Of a stretch of DNA of 64,000 nt, positions 56,523 through 64,000 are shown piece after piece; position 1 is the stretch's first letter, and the number at the start of each line of letters is the position of its first letter. The notes beneath the pieces were generated by a model. It ran no database searches, had not been told where the DNA came from, and was given only the letters and a program-made list of their open reading frames with translations. The DNA is from Brugia malayi (taxonomy: Eukaryota; Nematoda; Chromadorea; Rhabditida; Onchocercidae), in assembly GCF_000002995.4 (NCBI RefSeq), contig NW_025062478.1, forward strand, positions 10,474,001 through 10,538,000, given 5' to 3'. The position numbers and the translations under genes were made by a program.

Positions 56523-59500
56523 ATGGACACTGAAATACGGGTATCTTTGTTGCTTATTAAATTTCGTAAAACTGATGAATTCAGTTTACTGCTTATAAAT
56601 TGTTTATGTTTAAATATTTTTAAGGAAAAAAAAATGAAATACTTTTAAGAAAATGAAGGTTCTATTCATTTTTCAAGATGAAATATTAATTTAATTGATC
56701 AAAATAGATATTTATAGGCACTTGACAATTTATGTAAAGTATTATATGAAAGCATTGACGGTACGAGAAGACTTCAAGCAGAACAAAATTTAGCTGAACT
56801 GACGTCATCGCCTGATTGCTTGAGACGATGTATGTTACTCCTTCAAAGCGGAACTGTATGTTATTTTATTTCAATTTTAAAGTAAATTAATGAGGCAGAA
56901 TTGTAACAAAATTATTTGAAAGTATAACTGTCAGTCTTTCTCCGATATCTCGAGTTTTTTTTTTTTTTTTACTATCAAATTCTACGACTTTGAGTAAACC
57001 TTTTTTTGTAGTGAGTTATTCTATTTACATGTGAATAAAGACTGTAATTTTATGTATCGTATCACTGTATTAGTGTGTCATTTATTTCTTTCTTAGTTTT
57101 ACTTTTCTGTTATAAATTTCCACAAGGTTTTTAGATTTTAAGTCTGTTATTTCAGGCACCATTCGCTCATATGGTTGCCAGCAATACACTGATGAAATTA
57201 CTTAGTTCAAAAATTGGCGTGTCTTTGCAGCAACGATTAGAATTAAGTAAGTTTTCAATTAGATGATTTCAAGATTTTATTGTATCAAGATACTGTAATC
57301 TAAGGTTATCAATGTTTTCGAAGAGCGGCAATGAATATATGACCAATCAAAACAAAATAAAAAGCGAAGAAAGTCTTTTATAAAATTTTATGAATAGAAC
57401 TTCAACTAGATTCAAGCTGGATTTTTTACAGATGATCGACGAATGTTGTAATTTAACCTTTTTTCAAACTAAAGAAAATGCTTTACACTTCTAATGTTAG
57501 TTATTTCACAGTGATTTATAATTTTAGATACTTACCTGCTTCATTATTTGGATGAGCGATCCGCAGCATTGCCACCATTTGTACTTTCTTCGCTGTATCA
57601 GCTATTTGCCAGAATAACAAAGCTTGGATGGCATGATTATGATATGGACAGTCAAACTTTTCCATTCCGTGAACCAGTTTCTACAATTATTAAACTTGCA
57701 GAAGTAAACATAATCTCATTTTTTATCATATAATAATTAAAGGATTTTAATTTTCCTATTTCTCTCTGTTAGAGAAAATCTGAGTGCTTTTAATTGAGAA
57801 GGAAATGAATACTGCAACTATTGGAAGTACAGTACGCGTTAATAAAGCTGTTTAATTCTTATTTGTATGTCTTTTTTTAAAAATAATGTTAGATCTGTTC
57901 TTTCAGAAGAATTCAGATAAAGGCCCACTAGCGGTGCAGTTGTTGGCAGTATTAGTATCAGATGTCAATTCCGTGAGTTTTCATGACGTTTCATCGCAAA
58001 TTGTTTCAAGAAATTTTGCTTTTAACTAATATTTTTGACTTTATGAACGATATAATTTTAAATTATATGATAATGAGAAGAGCCGAAAGACATAAAACAT
58101 CGGAATTTTCTAATTACGACTTTTGGTGATGTGTCTATATCTGATCTTTTGAAACGGACTATGATGTGGAACTTTTGAAAGGATTATGAAAGACAAAAGG
58201 GACTATGATGAAAAGACCTTTGTGCACTCTTTATTTTTATCTAAGATATTTTTCATAAAAAATGTTATGATTTTTTAATGACCTTTTTGAGGACTTTTAT
58301 TCTATACTAAATATTGCGGTAATTCAAAAAGTAGATAGCATTTTATATATACTAAGTTCCTTATAAGCATATATACTACTTAATGCATCTATTACTGCAT
58401 TTTGAGGTATATTACAAGACACTACAATCCATTTATCAGCATTTTAATTTATATTCTAACAGAGTCCTTAAGAACAGGTTTTTTCACACAGCTAAAAGTA
58501 TATTCAGTGATTATAAATTTTTTCTTAAAACCTAAGTTACATGATTTTAAGTGCGGGTAAAGGGGCTTAGGAAACTGTTTCTCTCCTGAAGAGTTTCCTA
58601 CAAGTAATAAGTAATCATTTTTTTTTTTTTTTTTTTGTAAATTTTATAGGGATTTTTTTTTTTTTGGATTTTTACGACTCCATTTCTCAACATTAAATTT
58701 TTTTTCTTTTCATTTAACTGCAAAGTCTAATTAATCTTTCCTTATATGTGAAGCGACTAGAATGGAGTTTTTGAAGTTTTTTCTAGAGATCATGTAATGT
58801 AGTTGCTTCCATGTGATCGTACCTTTGCTATCGTATTACTGTGCGTTTGATAACTGAATATTATTAGGGGTTTTAATGTTTAGTGCAAATTTAGTAAAAT
58901 GCCATAACATAATCTTTTAAATATTTATTATGGTAAAAAGTAATTTTTTTATATGCACACTTTAACATTTTTAGGCCGTGGGTTTTGAAACCATCACGAA
59001 GCAGCGGAAGACGGCATCAAGTTTCCGTGATGGATATTTATTCGACATATTTGAATTATCAACATCAATGCTTCGAAAAACTGTGAGTGGTGGTAGAATA
59101 AGCGAAAGAGAAGTATGTTAAAAATGATTTAATTTTTATAGTTTATCATAACACATAGAGACATATTTTCGGAAGCTTCAAATAAACTGAGAGGTCAATT
59201 GATTGAGCTGAAAATGAAGAGTCGATGATTTGTATTGTTTTCTTAGTTTCATCTGTAACAAAATAACTTGCCATTTAATCTTAATTTGGGATCACGAGAA
59301 AATCGAATTTTATAATTATCAGGTCACTTTGATGGATTTTTTTTTCTTTTTAGCTATCAGCGGTGAGCAGTTTGTTACAGCTTTCTTTAAATTGCCTTTC
59401 TTTTGATTTTATCGGAAGCTTAGCAGATGAAACAAATGATGATAATGCAACTGTTCAAGTACCAACTCTGTGGAGGCTAGGTTAGTTTCCGCATTATTTG

Positions 59501-62500
59501 GCATAAAGAAAAATATTCAATGGGAACTTTTATTTTTAACCTCCTTTACTCAGTTAAGATTGCGGTTAATTAATCTTTTATTTAATGCTTTCAATATAAT
59601 ATATGATTATCAAGCATATTCATACTTGATCTATTATGTCTTTATCTGATTTACCATCTAAATTTATCCTGATTAGTAGTTTGGTATCTTTTTTTCTGAT
59701 TATCTGTTTATTTTAAAAAAATGTATTGAATGAAATGTGGCGAAATAGAAAGAGAGACATTCGTTGCTTCAGCATTTACTGATGGAGAATTAATAACGAT
59801 GTTCTTTCGTTTGTACAATGAATTACCTATCGAATTGACGACACGTGTATTGCAAAATATTGTTCAATTGAGCTCTCTTCGACGAACACTATTTTCAAAT
59901 CCAGAACGACAAACATATTTGACACACATCGTCAAAGGTGTTAAAGCAATCATGGAACAGCCGGATAAGCTTCGGCAACAGGTATTACCAAGGAATGTTG
60001 TGTACTTTAATTGTAACTGTAATAGATTGAAATATATTTGGTTCTACATAGGCATTATATTTTATGTGATCTTAGTTTTCTTATCATTGAAAAAATCATA
60101 TACCTTTGTTAATGTCTGGTTTACATATTGGAGATTTAAATCGTTTGCATATGTCGTCTTAGTTATTTTAATTTTCTGATTTGTTTCTCGCTTTGTAAAG
60201 TTTGACCCTTTGAATGTTTATATTTTCAGGAGAGTTTCCATGAATTTTGCCGTATTGTATCGCGCTTGAAAGGGAATTATCAATTGATTGAGTTGATGAA
60301 AGTTGAAGAATATTCCACAGTTATTGCCCTTTTGGCGGATTTCACTGAGCAGAGTTTGCGGGTAGGTTTTAGGGATTAAGTTTTTGAACAAAATTATATC
60401 AAATTTGAGCCACTGATTGCTTGGTACAAATTAAATAGGATGGTTCGACTGTGTACTTTGTAAATCTCTTCGGAAATATCAACCTGAGGTCATCATGCTA
60501 AGCCATTGTCGCTGCCGGAAAATCGAGCAAATTTAAATATTTTTTCTATTTTGATGAAAAATACGAGTTCGGTGAGCTTCGAGAGTTCATGTTAAACTTT
60601 CATTATAGGCTTACGAATTTTCGGCAAATAGCACTTACTACTTATTATCGTTTTGGCAACGTATGGTTTCATCGGTACCGTACGTGAAAGCTGCGGATCC
60701 ACATCTATTGAATTTATACTGTCCCAAAATTACTGCTACTTACGTAGAAAGTCGTTTACAATATGCGCGAGCTGTTGCAAGGTCTATTCATCTTTACGAG
60801 CAAAGCATTTTTAGCAAGTAGATATGATATATAATTCTTCATATTGTCTTCGTACATATCAGTTTATAACGTGGTGTAACGTAAAGTTTATAAAAGGATT
60901 GACTTAGTTCGAATTGATCAGGACAGTATTGAATGAAGTATCCTCATTTCACTATACTCATTTTTTAAAAAAAAGATTAGGATCACTTAGGAGTAGGGAG
61001 GAGTAAATAGTGGGATTTGAAACTGGATAACGCGGTTTGATTCAAAAGGTCATGCATGAAGAGATGCGCTTGAGATAACTACGGTTTTTAAAAGAGAAAT
61101 GGCAAGTAAAACATGTAAAACATATTAAAATAGTGCAAGCAAAGTTTGTGAAATATAGAAAGTGTATATATCGCCCACTTTTGGGCTTTACTACTTTCTG
61201 ATTTATTTTTTATGCTTTTAATTTTTTAAAGGAAGATTTTGGTGAAATTTCTGACATTAAAGTTGTTAATAAATTTCTATTTTAATTTTAAAAGATTTGC
61301 TGTAAGACAGTTTTTAGTGCTATATCATTTTCAAATTTGTACACTCCTTCATACTTTTGAATATTTATAGGGGAGATATAGGTGACGATCCGTTAGACGA
61401 TCAAGGTGCTATTCAACAGGTTATGGAGCAGATTGCTATTATTTGTCGTTGTGAATATGAAAAATCAGCAGAGTTGATTGTACGCCTATTTGATCATGAT
61501 TATACGATATATGAACGTTCAGGCAGTAATCCACCGGTATGATCTTCAAAATTATTATGAAACTTGTTCCATAGCAAATTTATAGGAATTTTAGTTTTTT
61601 ACAAATCTGTGGTTTTAGTTAGAATTTAAATTACAAACAGCAAATTTGATTTTTTGATGTTATATGGTTATGAGTTTTGCAGAGCTTGAAATTAAATGTG
61701 CTTACTTTCAGTCGGCTGAAGCACGTGAATCAGTAGCTTGTTTGACATGGTTAGTAACGATAATTGGTGCAGCAATACAGGGTCGAGCATCATACAGTAA
61801 CTGTGAAGAACATGATGTTGTTGATGGAAACCTGATTTGCAGGTTAGTATCTTTGCATTTTGTTTTTGTTTTTTTTTTTGTTTTTTCTTTGGTAATTTCC
61901 AATGTAATTTTTGTATTTTTCGTTACTTGAGCAAAAATTTGAAGCTTTCCAATGACTAACGGATTTCATCCTTATACAAAAACAAAAAATAAACGATATC
62001 CTTGATCTTTACGATATAAGTATTTTCTTTAGTGAAGTATACTTAGCAACTAAAATAAAACTTTGTTCCTGACCAGTATTTTTGACTTTTTCTCTTATAA
62101 AATCTTCAGGGTATTGAAACTTATGGAATTGTCGGATTCCCGACTTTCAGCTGGAATGCCTGGGAACTTTAAGCTTGAAGTAGCTTATCTCTATATGTTA
62201 GATCAGTTTCGAAAAATTTATGTTAGTGATCAAATCCAGAAAATTAGCAAAGTATATGACCAGCTTGAGAAGAATCTTGGCTTGCAAGATGAAACAGCTA
62301 TAATTACTATATACGCTCGTAAAATGTAAGTTTTTTTCTATATCTGAATAGTTTGAGTAACGTAATTTGAGTGGGACTCTTCACTTTGGTTTTCATTATA
62401 TTCATGTAAGTCGTATTGTGATTTTGCATACGGGAATGGGTAATTTGCAGTTCTTAGTTAATTTTTTGTAAATCTTTGTCGACATTGGTGCAGTTTCATT

Positions 62501-64000
62501 TTCGACATGATCCTGTGCTGTCCCTTCTCTCCGTTCTATGAAGGGAACTCATTCAAACCACTTGGTTCAATTCCCAGTTAGGTTTTCCATGGTTTAAAGG
62601 TTCGATACTTTATTTCATTTCAGCATATTTATTGGCATTTTATTTCATTTAAATATATTAAATATTAAACAACAACTATCAATGATGAATGAGTAATGAA
62701 ATAATGTTTCAGTATCACGAATCTGAAATATTGGGGAGCAGAGGAGAAGCTGGTAGAGGACAGTTTAGTGCTTCTTAACGAACTTTCACTAGGTTTTTCA
62801 GCTGGTCGTCGTTTGATGCGATTACCTGACATACAATTACTATTAAATAATCATTCGGTATGTGTTATGTTTTTTTTTTTTTTTTTTTTTTGATTATTTT
62901 GATAACATCGAATAAAAGATATCAAAAGGTAGGTTTTCTATATATAAATCTTGGTCAGATCTGTTAGTTGGGTGAAATGTGAATAAATGAAATGATATAT
63001 CAGTATTTCGTATACAAACTATTAAGATTTAATGTTGGTGACAGAATATAAAAAGCAGCTTTAAATTTACAATCATCATTTTTAAGCAGTCCAAATGTTT
63101 AAGGATTAACACCAGTAAATCCATTCTAAATACAATTTCTATATTTGATTTTTGAACTGATAAGTGATTTTGATTTGTCATGTAAGTTTTGGTCGGGAAT
63201 TTTTTTTTTATTTCTCAGCTTCTAATCGTTTTAATTTTCAGTGTGAGCATTTCTCGTTTTTGTCTTCGGAAGCTGATTTGATGACAATGCGATCACGAAC
63301 AACATTTTATGCTTCGTTGATGCGGTTGTTATGTTTGGATTTAAATGACAATGATGCGACTTTCTATTCGTTCATGCAACCTTTGACAGGTTTCTTTCTG
63401 CTGTTTTTACTTCATTATAAAAAAGCATGATTTTTGGAATCAACTTTTATTCTGTGAGATTATTAATAGCTGGAATTAGTGGTATGTATTTTAGGACAAG
63501 CACAGAAAGTCTCAAGGTGTGAAAATTTTGAGCAGAATTTAAGTATTATAACTTAATATCTAATATGCATACAAGAGTAATAAAATCATTTCAAAGTGAA
63601 CAAGTTTTTCACCAATATTTTTTGTTGAAGCGCTTTAATGTGCACTATTTGTTATTCCAACATGATTCACAGGTTACTTACGTTGTAGAAAATTGAATAA
63701 GGACGAAACAGTTTGAAAGATTTCAATTAACATCTTGATATTTTCTTGTATATTCGAGAATAGCTAAGCGCGAGTCACGGATATTAGTTTATTGTTATGC
63801 CGTACAGACAAACCTTATTGTGGATATTATTTAATCTCAAATGAAATTTTAGATGCTGTGCGAGAGATTTATGATGTTTTTGCGATGAGTGCACCAACCG
63901 TTGATCAGGAACGTGTTAAGGTTTGTACTAAATTTATATCAAATTTCTTACCAATAAGAAGTAAAGCCTTTGCTTTAATTTTGCTCCATTTATTTACTTG
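56523..64000 (+). CDS. XPO7: Exportin-7 (Ran-binding protein 16), N-terminal two thirds
   Basis: Nuclear transport receptor of the importin-beta family that carries cargo with Ran-GTP. Sixteen exons join in phase: 56523-56540, 56718-56855, 57156-57246, 57528-57703, 57907-57972, 58975-59112, 59354-59480, 59773-59981, 60230-60361, 60609-60781, 61371-61536, 61712-61842, 62110-62325, 62713-62857, 63242-63389, 63853-63920; 714 codons, continuing past the window. The start is a six-codon exon, MDTEIR, then [11 protein letters not shown], matching the exportin-7 N-terminus. Further matches along the length: [14 protein letters not shown] ([10 protein letters not shown]), [84 protein letters not shown]. 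The order and spacing agree with animal exportin-7. The C-terminal third lies outside. Confidence 0.93.

Overview
AT-rich, intron-rich eukaryotic DNA, most likely from a parasitic nematode of the filarial/spirurid kind. The support is short introns with TTTTAG or TTTCAG acceptors, a BEL/Pao LTR retrotransposon, a secreted cysteine-rich protein resembling the nematode CPG4 domain, and a divergent PP1-type phosphatase. The species call is inference. No bacterial or Wolbachia-like genes, tRNAs, rRNAs or CRISPR arrays were seen.

The window has two halves. Positions 1-38060 are a repeat-rich, recently rearranged cluster of C2H2 zinc-finger genes: five genes without visible breaks, one 16-finger gene with a broken finger, one truncated copy and one relic. 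Two direct repeats of about 2.44 kb (1-2442 and 35618-38059, same length, very few mismatches) bracket the cluster. Inside it lies a large inverted duplication: the left arm is about 2000-11870, the right arm about 15000-18260. A full-length BEL/Pao element (3136-9550, matching 492-bp LTRs, TTATC target duplication) sits in the left arm, while the right arm keeps the unoccupied target site at 17136-17140. Decayed fragments of a sphingosine-kinase-like gene, other BEL/Pao relics and exon-like orphan sequences fill the gaps. Each zinc-finger protein carries a PLDLS motif, often followed by a second PLDLT/LLDLS-like motif, before 5-16 fingers. This suggests DNA-binding repressors that recruit CtBP. 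None starts with ATG in the finger exon, so upstream exons must exist.

Positions 39531-64000 hold ordinary single-copy genes whose exons I assembled by splice sites and phase. They are: a minus-strand secreted cysteine-rich CPG4-like gene (39531-42468); a complete eight-exon PP1-like phosphatase (43546-46820); a serpin-fold gene (47664-54337) in which about 250 residues from several exons replace the reactive-centre loop; and the first two thirds of exportin-7 (56523 to the window end). The serpin-like gene is the most unusual gene here, and the palindrome with its filled and empty retrotransposon sites is the most informative structure. Near-identical repeats of this kind can also come from assembly errors, so the cluster layout needs long-read confirmation.
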